Shown one piece after another: positions 11,301 to 23,265 of a stretch of 64,000 nucleotides of DNA. A program made the translations under genes and the position numbers. The notes beneath the pieces were generated by a model. That model worked only from the letters and a program-made list of their open reading frames with translations, ran no database searches and was not told the origin of the DNA. Source of the DNA: Trema orientale (Eukaryota; Streptophyta; Magnoliopsida; Rosales; Cannabaceae); contig JXTC01000230.1 of assembly GCA_002914845.1 (NCBI GenBank), positions 233,023-297,022 of the forward strand, in the 5' to 3' direction. Every line of letters begins with the position of its first letter. The first letter of the stretch is position 1.

Positions 11301-12796
11301 GATTTTGGTTTGTTAGAAAATATAACTGAGGACTTCTATTATAGAAGGAGAGTCCTAGTCGTTTATAACTATATGTACCGTCTCATATAGTATGATTATC
11401 TTAAAATAATAAGATCATTATAATTATACTCTAAGTATCTTATTTTGAACAAATTATATCTAAATAAGCAATAATTATCTAAATCTTGGTCGAATTATTC
11501 ATCTTCTAGAAGAATCCTTTGTGATTGCACATACTTCTTTAGAGTATCAGCATCTCAGGTCTCCTTCTAGCTAATTGATCCTCTATTCGCACGCAAATGG
11601 TGGTGAGCTAGCTAGTTCAAATTAAGCTGAGGTGACCAATTTGCTAGCTTATAATAATGAGCTCGCTTGGCTGAGATTCACGTGCAATTCAGGCTGTAGT
11701 AGGTGACAAGTAGAATTCCTCAAGTGCGTGTACTTGATATCTTGCACGCTCCTGCTATCTTGCATGCACTCTTTTTGTAGCAAATATTTTTTTTATCACA
11801 CAACAACCTCAAAACTCATACTTTACATCTCCTTATTTGAATGTAGAATATATTGTTCTACAGTCGCAAAGCAATGATGAGCTAAGAAACTGTCACCGTC
11901 AACGAAGCTTGAGCACCAGTAGATAGCCGAGGATGAAAATGGATAAGACTAATTTAAGACCGAGAAAAAAAAACATCAGAAATCGTCTTTTTGATGAGGG
12001 AGATCAATATGGATGCGTTTTTTTCTTTTTTTTTTTTTTTTTGGGGGGGTGTTGAATTTCATCGGTTTGTTGACGTGGACCCATTCCTTTGGTTTGAGCA
12101 GGTCAAATCTTTCGAGATTCTATGCAGCCCTAAGTTCTTGGATTTAGTTAAGGCAACGAAGAGATACGAAGATGCTGTTTATGCAGTTTGTGATGAAGCA
12201 TCAGTATCTAATACATTTTTTAGATAAGTAGGATAGTCTTTAGATTGGACCTAGGGAGTCAGGTTGCAAAAACAAGGCCATAAAAATGGATCTGATTTAA
12301 GAGGAGCAAATTCCAGTTGAAATCTTTCTAGGAAGAATCTAGATTTATGAGAGTGAAGAAAATTAGGGAAAAAAGACACTATGCTTCACCTCAAATTGAA
12401 ATAAATTCCTTCAATATTTCAAGCCGGACTAAAGGACGTCGATCAGTTCATCAAAACTCTTAAGAACATGGTGTTACAAACTTTGGGACTAGAAATTCAA
12501 CAAGCTTAAACTTGGAGGACCATTTTTTGTGAGAACTAGATCGGGTGTGACTCTGAGTCTAATGTGACTTTTTTGGTATGGTTTTAACACTTTCTTTCCA
12601 CCATTATAAAAATAGAAAGACTATCCGATTTTTCAGTACAAAATTCGCCAATTATCCAAACATCATCATATAACTCATTTTCTTTCAATTGCATATAAAC
12701 ACTAAATCCAAACTTTTTAAATCATGCACATTTATATTTGTATTTGCGGAACCTTTAGCGTGTTCAATATTAATTACTAGGTTAATATTCAAATAT
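11301..12796. other. no gene recognised
   Basis: AT-rich sequence after the truncated copia element. A T-run followed by a G-run sits at about 12018-12048. A 78-codon open frame at 11991-12227 begins in that low-complexity run and has no recognisable motif, so it is not called. Nothing else can be supported. Confidence 0.5.
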
Positions 12797-13403
12797 TCAC
12801 ACATAAGTCCTTGTCATACTAAATAACCAAAGGGTAGCATTGGTTAGCAAAGCAAGTTTATCTCGAAACTCAATTTTTTGACCACCTACCAATTTGTCCA
12901 CACACTCGCCATCTTTCAGGAAGAAATGTGTTGGCACTTTCTCAACTTTCCACTCATTGGCAACATCCTGTGAATAACAAATAAAATGCGTAAATAAAGT
13001 TTTCTATTTATGCTATAAATGAAACACAAGTTACTCTCATCTAGTCATTGACCTTGCTAAAGAGATGAAATATACCTTTAAAACATCAGTTTCCACGATC
13101 AAAAAAATAACATCCTTATCCTTTTTGGCCAATCTTTTGATTAATGACTCCATGCCATGGTAGGAAGCGCACCAACAATCAGTAAACTGAACCACAATCT
13201 GTAAAGAGAATGTTTACAATGAGAATTCATCAAAGAGAAATTCCAAATAGCAAAACTAGACAAAATAATTCCTTCTTAAAAAAAATAAATAAAATAAATG
13301 GAAGAAGACAAAATACCAATTTCTTTGAAGACTTTGCCTCGTTGAATTGTTTGGTCCACTCTTCTTTCGAATTACATTTTACAACATTTTCCAAAGTTGT
13401 CAT
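12797..13403 (-). CDS. thioredoxin-like protein of the h/CXXS group with atypical WCASY active site, 3 exons
   Basis: On the minus strand, exons 13403-13317 (29 codons), 13198-13076 (41 codons) and 12967-12797 (56 codons plus TGA) join in phase 0 across introns of 118 and 108 bases with GT and AG ends; the product is 126 aa. It follows the thioredoxin h plan: beta strand IVVQFT (30-35), active site at 38-42, the FLIVETDVLK strand (61-70), then EWKVEKVPTHFFLKDG with the cis-proline at Pro82 and a Gly pair at 98-99. Normal h-type thioredoxins have WCGPC and the monocysteinic CXXS group has WCxPS; here the site is Trp38-Cys39-Ala-Ser-Tyr42, so only one catalytic cysteine remains. It cannot carry out the usual dithiol reduction by itself and may act in disulfide isomerisation, glutathione-dependent reactions or binding. 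The C-terminal 15 residues are unlike the family. Intact splice sites and frame argue for a real gene, though a young pseudogene is possible. Confidence 0.8.
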
Positions 13404-16400
13404 TAGTACTTTTGCGTTGGGGGAGTGGGGATAGGTAGCTCGTCACCTCTGGTTGTGCCTGCAGTCGATGAGGTTTTTATTTGCTACAAAATAAACTAGT
13501 TTTGAGGCTGTGTAAGGGAAGCAGATAAGGAAGAGAGACGTGAAAATGGGAGGCTAAGGTAAGCTATGTGCTATGCTCTTTGAATGTATCCAACTGAGTT
13601 AAATAAGTGCAGATTGCATGTTCAACAACTGATTCAATCTGATAATCTGAACTTTTCGGACAGTTTACTATTTAGATTCGGGTAAGGCCTTGTTAAACAC
13701 ATAACAAATATGGAGGGAAATATTTACCTTCCAAGCTTGGATATTCTCCCTTCAGCTATTTAAGAAACTTTTCAAGTATGAAAAATTTGTTAGTGGTCAA
13801 TATAGTTAAGTTAGGTACCAAATAAGCTAGAACCAAAAATCATAGTAAACTGTAAATGGATTTGTATAATCTACCTTCCAGAAAACCTTCCTTTCTTCTT
13901 CCTTCCTCCTCCACCACCAAACTTGATGTTTTCTTCCCTTGATGAGTGTTCCTACACTCTAGAATCTTAAGGGAAAGATAAGGGAGTATGGAAGGTAACT
14001 ATGGTTTTTAGGGTGAGAGGGAGAGGTATAGAGAGAGAAAGCAAAAAGAGAGAGGATGATAGGGGAATTGTTTTGACCAGGTGAGGGAAGGGAGTGAATA
14101 TTGAGTCTCCAAATGTCAAATGAAGGATTTCTTTATGGTTCATGCATATGAGGCACCCTACAATGTACTATTTTCACACTTATTAGGCCATGCATCTCCT
14201 ACCTACTACTTTTTTCATTCTTTGCATTCCCTTCTAGTTTATCTCTTTTGAATTTTTGAAGACCAAAGTCACCACCTCCCTACGGTAAAACTTCGCCTAG
14301 CTGTCATCTATTTCTTTTTTTCCCTTACCTATCTCATATCCATACTTGGATTGATTTTTTGCACTCAAACTCCACCTTTGATCTCGTATGTAAAAACACA
14401 CCTTTAATTGTTTTGTTTTCTTTAAATCCTACCCACCAAAATGTGCCATATATCATAACATTGGTGTCACATATTTATTTTTGGATTAAATTACAATATG
14501 TTAATTTCTAATATGACCTTATTAATTTTAGGTTATGATTTACCTAAGTAAGGTCAACCGTATTAATTAAGTACATTATTGATCTAATGGTCATACTTAT
14601 TTTAATGTCATTGACTCTAGGTTTTGTGACTTAATTATGTCACATGTTTTCCCAAGTGTCCCTAAGTTATCTTGGTGCACATATGATTTTCACTTAGTAT
14701 TAATTTATTATTAAGGAAAACTAATTTATTAGCTCTAAACTAAAATAAAGAGTAATAAGGATTTTATCACTAGTAATCAACATCGTAACTACACATATAA
14801 ATTCATGAATTATGAAATCAAACTCCTATTAAGAGGTCATAAATGGCAGTCAGTAAATATTCTACTAAGATTATAAGCCTAATTTTTTCTAGGGTGGATT
14901 ACACTCAACATAAGCATATTGTGTGTCTATGATCCTAAAAATCGATTCTCTTTCCGTGTTAGTAATAAAAATAAATAAATTACACAACTTTAATAATTAC
15001 ATTTTCTTTTTCTCAAAGATATCTTTCATGTTATTCATTTCATGCCAATACCGTTTAGGGATTTTGTTTTCTTCCACTTGTTGATTAGATTGTTATTTAC
15101 AAAAGATTAAAAATAAAAATTGATTTTTGGGGATTTATAGAAAGGATATTGTTTATGGGGTGAGAATGGAAACGTACCAAAAGAAAAAAAATGAAATGCA
15201 TGTGACCTTACAAATTTATACTTTTCAGAATTAGAAAAAAAAAAAAAAAAAACTAATATTAAGGATTAGGTCGTGTGAAATTATAAGTCCATGGGCAGCA
15301 AAAATAACTAACCACAATGCTTTCCACTATTGGGGATTGTGCCATAAAAAGATATTATATGAATTATGAATTTGCTTATCAATTAATGAAATCACATTTA
15401 GTCTGTGTTTGCTTATATTTACTGTTTTTATATAATTTAAATATCATGATGTTTCCTTGATTATTAATATGATTTTAAACCAAATATGTACATTTTATGT
15501 ATGAGAGGCTTTACTTTTAGAATAATAATCTAAAGTAGTTCATAATCCTTCAATGAATTAGAGATTTCATTTAATTAACATTATTAATTGATCTGTCTCT
15601 ATTATTAATAGTACAATTTATATGTAGAAATACTCTAAAATAGAGACATTATATATAATGGCCATAAACATGTTTTTTTTTTTTACCTATTTATAATTTT
15701 TTTTTCGTTATTTGATCATATTATCTAATGGCTACCATGATTTGTATAGTTGCAAAAAAGAATACCATAAATATATATTATTTAAATTATCTTTCTATCT
15801 CTAGCTTTTATCATGAAAAGATGTGCATGATGAATTTTAATTGGTCAAAACAATCCTTATAGATAGGTAAAAAAAAAAAAACTTACTCTATTGATGCTCA
15901 TAGATAATATAGATTACATAAAACATGTATTAACGTCCATGACAAGAAATCATCCCTTTTACACATATGTGAGTGATTTTTTGATATTTACCCACACATA
16001 ACTCTAAAAGAAAATTCTAGAATAAGGACCCATTTTTCTCTCATGATGAGAGACCAATATATGACACAATATAATTGGTCAAAACTGAAACGCTGACCCA
16101 CATAAAAACATATGTACCTTATGTAGTACACATTAGATTAAATAAAGTGGGCAATTTTTAAAAAGGAGGAGAAATAAATAAGTAAATAGGGAGAAGCTTC
16201 AGTGCCTTCATTTTGAGACACTAAGTGTCTTAAAGGCTTTATAACCATTAGACCATCCAGAAAGTAAATCTAATGGCTATTAGTGGGTGAAGGGCATTTT
16301 GAATGGAATATTAAGAGAAAAATTGCAACTGGTATTGGCATTTTGAGTATTTTAATAAGGGCAGTTGGGTCAGCCTTTTACTCAACCGCTCAGTTAGATG

Positions 16401-16865
16401 CCATTCTCTAGTGTTGACACGTGACATAGTTGATTTTTATTAGATAATAAATAAATAAAAATGAAATAAAAGACTACAGCTTTTGTATTAATTACAATTA
16501 ATGTCATTCTTCTTCCTTTCCGGTGCTGAGAAGTATTTTTCCTCAAACACTCAATCACTTCAACAGTGAAAAATTAGGAAACCAGGTAACTTTAGGAGAA
16601 ATGGTTAATGGAAAAAGAAAAGACCAAAGAGACCACAAGATACAAAATCCAAGGAAGCAAATACGAACACTGGTCCCGTGGCAGCAAATGAGAAAAAGGG
16701 TAAAATCCAGATTCAAATTATATTTTAGAAACTAATTTTACTGCATTTGAACACAGAAATTTGAAATTCTTCATCAAAATTTCTTTACAGCTTTTCTTTA
16801 GTTTTAAGTTGTCTAATAAAATAAATAAATAACTTATAGGAAAATATAAATTTTTAGTTTATGAA
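13404..16865. other. no gene recognised
   Basis: About 3.5 kb of AT-rich sequence. The part directly above 13403 should hold the promoter of the thioredoxin-like gene, but I see no clear TATA box at the right distance. No transposon termini, RNA genes or coding similarity were found. Confidence 0.5.
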
Positions 16866-17213
16866 ACGACACAGGCGCAAACCATATCAGGTCTTGAGCT
16901 TGATGTGGTTCCCTTCTATAATGGATGACTACTGGAGCGACGAGTCTAGTCACCAGGGGAGGGTCTGGACCACTTTCCTACCGGTTATGCCAGGCAAGAA
17001 GGGCTGGTTCGAGGTGGCGAGATACTTGTCGTAGGTGCTCTTGAGCCACATTATAACGGATTCGGATCCGGGCATGAACTCGACGGTCTATCGAGCGCTC
17101 TTGGAGAATCCGTTTTGGTACTGGGTCACCGACTCCTCGTCCTTCTCGACAGTGAGGTACTTGTCGTGGTGGCTCTTGAGGCACACTGTCTTGGCATTGT
17201 GGAAAAGGTTCAT
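16866..17213 (-). pseudogene. DUF569 (actin cross-linking-like) pseudogene fragment
   Basis: From an ATG at 17213 the minus strand reads MNLFHNAKTVCLKSHHDKYL, the typical start of plant DUF569 proteins, followed by a DEESVTQ block, a TVEFMPGSESVI block and TSNQPFLPGITGRKVVQTL. Four in-frame stops break it (17088-17090, 16950-16952, 16929-16931 and 16887-16889), two of them where the family has Trp, and there is no frameshift. It ends after about 115 codons, short of the normal domain of about 140. Biochemical function of the family is not established. The piece is more GC-rich than its surroundings, as expected of a once-coding region. Confidence 0.8.
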
Positions 17214-19224
17214 GCCTGACTTCAAGCTGTTCTTGAACTTGTTTATTCTTTCTTCTATATCGTACAAAGAGACCGTACTGGTCTGTGTTTGTGTCCTTTT
17301 TCTTTTGTATCCTATTTCTTTTTCCATCAACAATTTCTCTTAAAAGTATCTGACCCACACTATTGCTGACTATTTACGAAAGGTACAAATATATTTTCTG
17401 AAAAAAGATAATTATTAGATATTAAAAGAATCTATCAGATAAAATTAGGTAAATATTTAAATTGATATCCAAAGTTTAAATCGAGTAAGTATCCTATTTT
17501 GACTAAATTAGCTAAAGATAATTATTAATTGTTATTTTTTTAATAGAGTTTTTTATTTATAACATATCTCTTATTTGCCTATAAATACATAGTCTTCTCA
17601 TTTATTCTGTATCTTCTTCTCTTTTTTTTAGCCTATTCTCTTTATACACGACCTTTACTGATTTTTTGCTCTTTTGTAGGAAATCAGAACTCTATTAGAG
17701 TTTGATCCCTGCAAAAGATATGTAGGCTGCTCTCAAGAGCACAACCCAAAAATTAACTTAAACTATTTTTTCTGAATGCAGGATTACAAGTGATCATGGA
17801 CCCTCTATAAATTCAATTGTAGAATTTGGCATCTACAACTTCTACTCTTTTCGCCTAAGTTTTGTACGCCACCACCCAGATCTGTTTATGGTTACTTTTG
17901 TAACTCGATCATCATCATTATTTCGATGTCTTGGGTCTTTAATTTTTTGCTAAATCGATTGGGTCTATAATGGGTATTGAATTCATTCAAAATCCTTGAT
18001 TCATTGGACTCGTGGCTAGGAAAGGAGAACGATGATGAGGATGAAAGTCCCATAAAGCCATTAAGGCATTAATGCACTATAATTTCTATTTTTTTATTTT
18101 ATTCTTCTAATTTTCTTTATTCTTTTCTCTCTAAAATTCTTTTGTGAAAAAAAACAATTTAGTGTACTTTAAATTAGCTAGTCATATTTTCTTTTTAAAG
18201 AATTAGTCATATATGCTTGTTATTTTTTTGAGGAATTAATCATCTTTTATACTAATTTAATTTTTTTTAATTTTTATAATGTGTAGGGATAGTTTACTCT
18301 GTATAATATTAATTCCATTCTAATATATTACACAATAAACTAATCACAATAATCTTGATTTAGACACTGATTCGAAAATGTTAACCAAATAAATGAATCC
18401 ATTTTCCTTTCTATTTAATTCCTATTCTCGTTCTATTCTTTTTACTATTACTATTATTAATTACTATTCCTTTTCTAGTTTTACTTTGCAACTAATGTCG
18501 ACCCCTCGTTCTCATGTCGTACACCCTTACATGGCAGTAGTGTCATCAGATTCATCACTTCATTTTTTTTTTTCAATTTTCAGATCTATTGTGTTTTTTT
18601 TTTCCTTTTTCATTTCTTTTATTTGTCCTTCAGTTCTTTGAGACTCGAAAATTATTGGACAAATTTATCTCTATAAATCATTATATTCATGTTGTTCGGA
18701 TGGGACTATTTTTATTATTTTTATCACTTGTGTTGTGAGTTTCTTTGATAAAGTCGTGAGTGGTGTTGGGGATTTAATTAATGCAGTTGTTTTTGAGACC
18801 TATTTGAGCATATATGAGATTTTTTTCCCCGGTCCAGATACACACTTATATATAGAAAATAGGATTTTGAATGCAATCACATACTCACAATATATATATG
18901 GTATTAGGGTTTTTTTATATTAAATCTGTTTTTTTTTTTGGAAATGCAGCTTATAATCACATTTATTAATAAAAAAATCAAAATAATATATAGTAATTTT
19001 TCTTTTGACAGCAACTAATATATAGTAATTAAACGTAACCTATAGTTACGTTTTCAGTAATATGAAAAATCAAAATAATATATTGTAATTAAACGTACAT
19101 GTAGTTATGTTTAAACAAATTTCTTTAAAAGATTTTATAAGCATATATATATATACCTGGTCATTAAGCTATAAAAAGTAAAAAGTGGATATTTGTTAAA
19201 ATAAGTATAAAAAAACATCCACCA
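17214..19224. other. no gene recognised
   Basis: AT-rich sequence. A stretch around 17680-17760 (TTTGATCCCTGCAAAAGATA then a TGTAGGCTGC block) resembles leader sequences seen in short plant LTR elements, but no element could be delimited. A short palindrome AACGTAACCTATAGTTACGTT is at about 19032. Nothing coding is supported. Confidence 0.4.
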
Positions 19225-20433
19225 TAATTTCTCCATAACATATGCTAAAGGCCAACAAACGGGCTAAATGAATTAATTATCATGCATGGCCTATTATCCT
19301 TTGTTAACTTAACCCATGAATTAGTAGTGATTTAATAAAAAGTTGTTAACTACACAAGTAATTATGATTAGTAATAATAAGATAATGTGTATTTCTACTT
19401 AACTTTGTATATTTTATACCTTTCAGGAAAAAAAAAAAAATCAACTTTGTACAATATATAACAGTATTATACTTTTGCATATAGTCACTTAATTTGTCTC
19501 AATATAGTTAAAGATATTGAATTAATTAAATTTCTATTTAATTAGTGCATAATCATTCATTTTGTACCTAATTTGATCATAAGGAAATATGTTTTTATGT
19601 TATTTAAGTACTATATTCACATATTTTTCACATTATGACTGGTGATATTAGATTAATTTGAATTTTTACTTAATTTTACAAAACTCCATTTTTAAATAAT
19701 TTGATGCGGGACAATATATAATAGTATTTATTACGTACTCTAGTAATTTGTTTTGTCACATCGTAATCAATAATATTAAAATAATGAAAATTTGTCACTA
19801 GTTAGTGTAAAGTTATTCATTTTATATCTAATTGAATCATAAGTATATATGTAATAGTGTTATAGTAAGTACTATAGTCACTTACTTAGTAAGATTATGA
19901 TAAGTGATGATAGATTAGTGTGAATTTTCACATAATTTGGCAAAATTAAGCCACTTTCTATTATATTTAAGTATTAAAAGATATGTAATAATATTATACT
20001 AAGTACTCTAGTATGTTAGCTTATCATAATATACTCAAATATATTAAATTAATTATATTTTTCATTAATTAGTGCAAAGTCCTTTAATTTAAAACTAATT
20101 GAACCATGAGACAATTTGTAATAGTGCTATAAATACTTTAATCACTTGCTTTGCCATATTATAGTTAAATATATTAAATTAGTCATTTCTCACTAACTAA
20201 TTTAAAATCATTCAATTTAAAACTAATTTAATTACAAGATGAGTTTTTAAAGTGTTGTACTACTATAGTCACATATATTATCATAGTATACTCAAATATA
20301 TTAAATTAGTCTTCCTTTTTCAATTAGTACAAAGTCAAATTAATTTAAATTAATTTGACCAAAAGACAATATGTAAATAGTGTTATAATAAGTATTGTAA
20401 ACACTTATTTTGTCACATTATACTTATATATAT
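19225..20433. repeat. AT-rich degenerate repeat block, copy A
   Basis: A unit containing CTAATTAGTGCAAAGTCATT, then a CTAATTNGATCATAAG-like stretch and an AATAGTGTTATAGTAAGTACT-like stretch recurs at about 19540, 19800, 20070, 20195 and 20330, that is at spacings of about 130 or 260 bases. The block opens with a non-repeated lead-in (19230-19430) that also precedes copy B. The same order and spacing recur about 2.03 kb downstream. No coding capacity; origin unknown. Confidence 0.65.
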
Positions 20434-20687
20434 GGGTGAGGTTTCAATGGTTACTCCTATATTTACCCATCGATGGTTACTGTTTTTTTAGCCGTTGGAT
20501 GAAAATCTAACGGTTTTAATTACATTAGTAATTGGGTAGCAAAATTTATTGTAATTAATTGGTATTGATATTATAAATTTTTTTTAGAAAGTCAACTTAG
20601 TAGTACCCTAATTTAAATAATAAATTTATTATTACACGCATTTTAATGATGGTTACTCATGGAGACGTAACCATTGAAACTTCCTCC
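20434..20687. mobile_element. MITE, about 254 bp, between the repeat blocks
   Basis: Terminal inverted repeats of about 24 bases: the left end reads GGGTGAGGTTTCAATGGTTAC and the right end read backwards GGAGGAAGTTTCAATGGTTAC. Both ends sit in TA-rich runs, which hide the target duplication (TA or longer). The interior is AT-rich and contains GCCGTTGGATG. Non-autonomous; family not determined. Confidence 0.75.
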
Positions 20688-21184
20688 ATATATATATATA
20701 TGTTATCTTAGTTATTGTTTTTACTATTTGATTTATACCTACCTTAATAAGTTTACAATCATTAGTTTATTGTATTATAAAAAATAATTTTTTTTTTATG
20801 ATTTTCCAGTATGTATATATATAATTATGAACTAATTTTGAGCCTTAAAGCCAAGATTAAATTATCATTTTCTAAAATATTTATTTTAATGATATAAAAA
20901 AAACATAATTTATCTATATTGTATGACTATTTTAGTATGTATATATAAGATACATATTACATCCTAAATTAACATTTAGGCTTTAAAAAAAAAGATACAT
21001 ATTACACTCTAAATTATCATTTAGGCCCTTTTTGCTTTTGTTTTTTTTTTTAAATGTAACATTAAAATTGTTTACATGACTTACATTATGAGCATTAATA
21101 TAATCGTATTGCATTATTAAATAATACCATTCACAATGCTATTATTAAAACTAATATCTCAAATATATAAAAAAATATGACAGG
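20688..21184. other. AT-rich spacer between MITE and repeat block B
   Basis: About 500 bases with a local direct repeat (AAGATACATATTACA near 20948 and 20991, each followed by a TTAGGC stretch). No coding region or element termini recognised. Confidence 0.4.
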
Positions 21185-22960
21185 CCTAGTTATCTTTTGC
21201 TAAATAGGGCCATTGTGAGTAAGAGTGCTTGCCAATCCAACTTATCATTTTATTTAGGTTGGGCCAAACAAACTCAAGAAGACATAAAATATATAAAAGC
21301 TAACGAATGAACTAGATAAATTGATCATCACGAACGACCCACTATCCTTAATCAGCCCAACCTATGAATCAATCATTTTCTAGTAATAATTATTAATTAC
21401 ATACGAGATTAAGATTAGTGATGATAGGCTAATGTTCATTTTCACTTACCTTTGCATATTTTATCCACTTTGTATTTAAATTAAGCATTATACAATATAT
21501 AGTTGTGCTAAACTAAATATTATAGTCCATTTGTCATAATAAACTCAAATATATTAAAAAAATGAAGTTTATAATTAATTAGTGCAAAATTATTCATTTT
21601 GTACGTAATTTAATCATGATGTAATATGTATTAGCATTATTATAAGTACTATACTTCCATGTTTTTTTGATATTATATAGATGATATTAGATTAATTTGA
21701 ATTATTACTTAATTTTATAAATCATTCTCTATTTTTCAAATAATTTTAGAATGGGACAATGTGCAATAATATAACTACTCTAATGACTTAATTTATCACA
21801 TTATACGCAATGATATTAAATTAATGAAATTTCTCATAAATTAGTGCAAAGTCATTTATTTAGTATCTAATTAGATCATAAGTCAATATGTAATAGTGTT
21901 ATAGTAAATACTATAATCTCCTACTTTGTGAGATTCTTATTGATGATAATTGATTGGTTTGAATTTCTTCTTATTTTAATAAAATTCATCTATTTTCTAC
22001 TACATTTAATAATCAAACAATTTGTAATAGGGTTATGTACTAAGTAGTTTACAATGTCATATTATACTTAAAGATATTGAATTACTTTAGTTTCTCACTA
22101 ATTAGTGCAATATGTAATTGGTGTTTACAAAGTAATGTAATTGATGATGGCTTATATTTTGACTGTGGAATAATATATAATTAATGTTTAATAAAATATA
22201 TTAAACAATTACTTTATCACATTATATTCATAGAGATTAAATTGATCACGTTTATCACTAATTAGTTCAATATCATTTAATTTAATTCTAATTCGACCAC
22301 AAAGTAATATATATTAGAGTTAAGCTACATATTATAATCACCTACTTTTTAATATAATCAATATGTAATTTATCACATTTAACAATATATATATTAAACT
22401 AATCAAATGTATTACTAATTAGAGAAAATTCATTCAATTTAAAACTAATTTCACCACAAGAGAATATGTAAATAGTAATATACAACGTACAGTAATCACT
22501 TAATTTGTTATATTATACTTAAATACACCAAACTAGTTACATTTCTTACTAATTAGTTTAAAGTCATTCAATTTGAATCTAATTTGACCAGTGTGTTATA
22601 ATAGTGTTTAAGCTAAGTATTATAACTACATACTTTGTAATATGAATATTAGTCATAATGAGATTAATATGAAATTTTACTATATTTTGTTAGATTCATG
22701 GATTTTGTATCTAACTTTAGCATAAGACAATATGCAATGATGTTAATATAAGTACTATATATACCTAGGATCAATGATAATAGATTGATTAAATTTTTCT
22801 CTTGCTTTTCCAAAATTCATCCATTTTATTTCTAATTTTGATATAAGATGATATGTAATATTGTTAAGATAACTAGAGTCATGTAATTTGTTACATTGTA
22901 CTTAAGGATACTACATTAATTAAATTTCTTACTAATATCACTCATTTTGTGACATTTTGT
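21185..22960. repeat. AT-rich degenerate repeat block, copy B
   Basis: Homologous to 19225-20433 in order. The lead-in at 21255-21470 (AACGAATGAACT, then CCCACTATCCTTAATC) matches 19250-19440, and the CTAATTAGTGCAAAGTCATT-type units fall at about 21575, 21838, 22110, 22257, 22416 and 22548. The first two are offset from copy A by 2033 and 2038 bases. Identity is moderate, so the duplication is old. Copy B has an extra part at its end. Non-coding. Confidence 0.6.
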
Positions 22961-23265
22961 TCAAATTCTTTCTTAGTAACTATTTAAATATAATTAACAT
23001 TAATCCATTTATACTTCAATATTTATGCTTTATGATTATTAAGTTTAATTAATTTATTAATTTCAATAGAAAGTTGAAAAAAAAGGAAATGAATAAGAAA
23101 AGACATCAAACTAGTGGAAACGACATCAAAAATTTTAAATAAAACTGAAATACTTGCCTTTTAAAGTATAATACTCGCTTTTTAATGCATAATACTTATT
23201 CTTTGATGAATAATACTTGTCATATATTATTGTTTTTACAAGCCTAAAATAGTGAAATTGCATAA

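Noticed and set aside
11991-12227. Open frame of 78 codons with a Phe-rich start
   Set aside because: The start lies in a T-run/G-run and the rest has no recognisable domain or splice partners.
18735-18923. Open frame of 62 codons starting MSFFDKVVSGVGDLIN
   Set aside because: No family recognised and no flanking exons; AT-rich low-information sequence.
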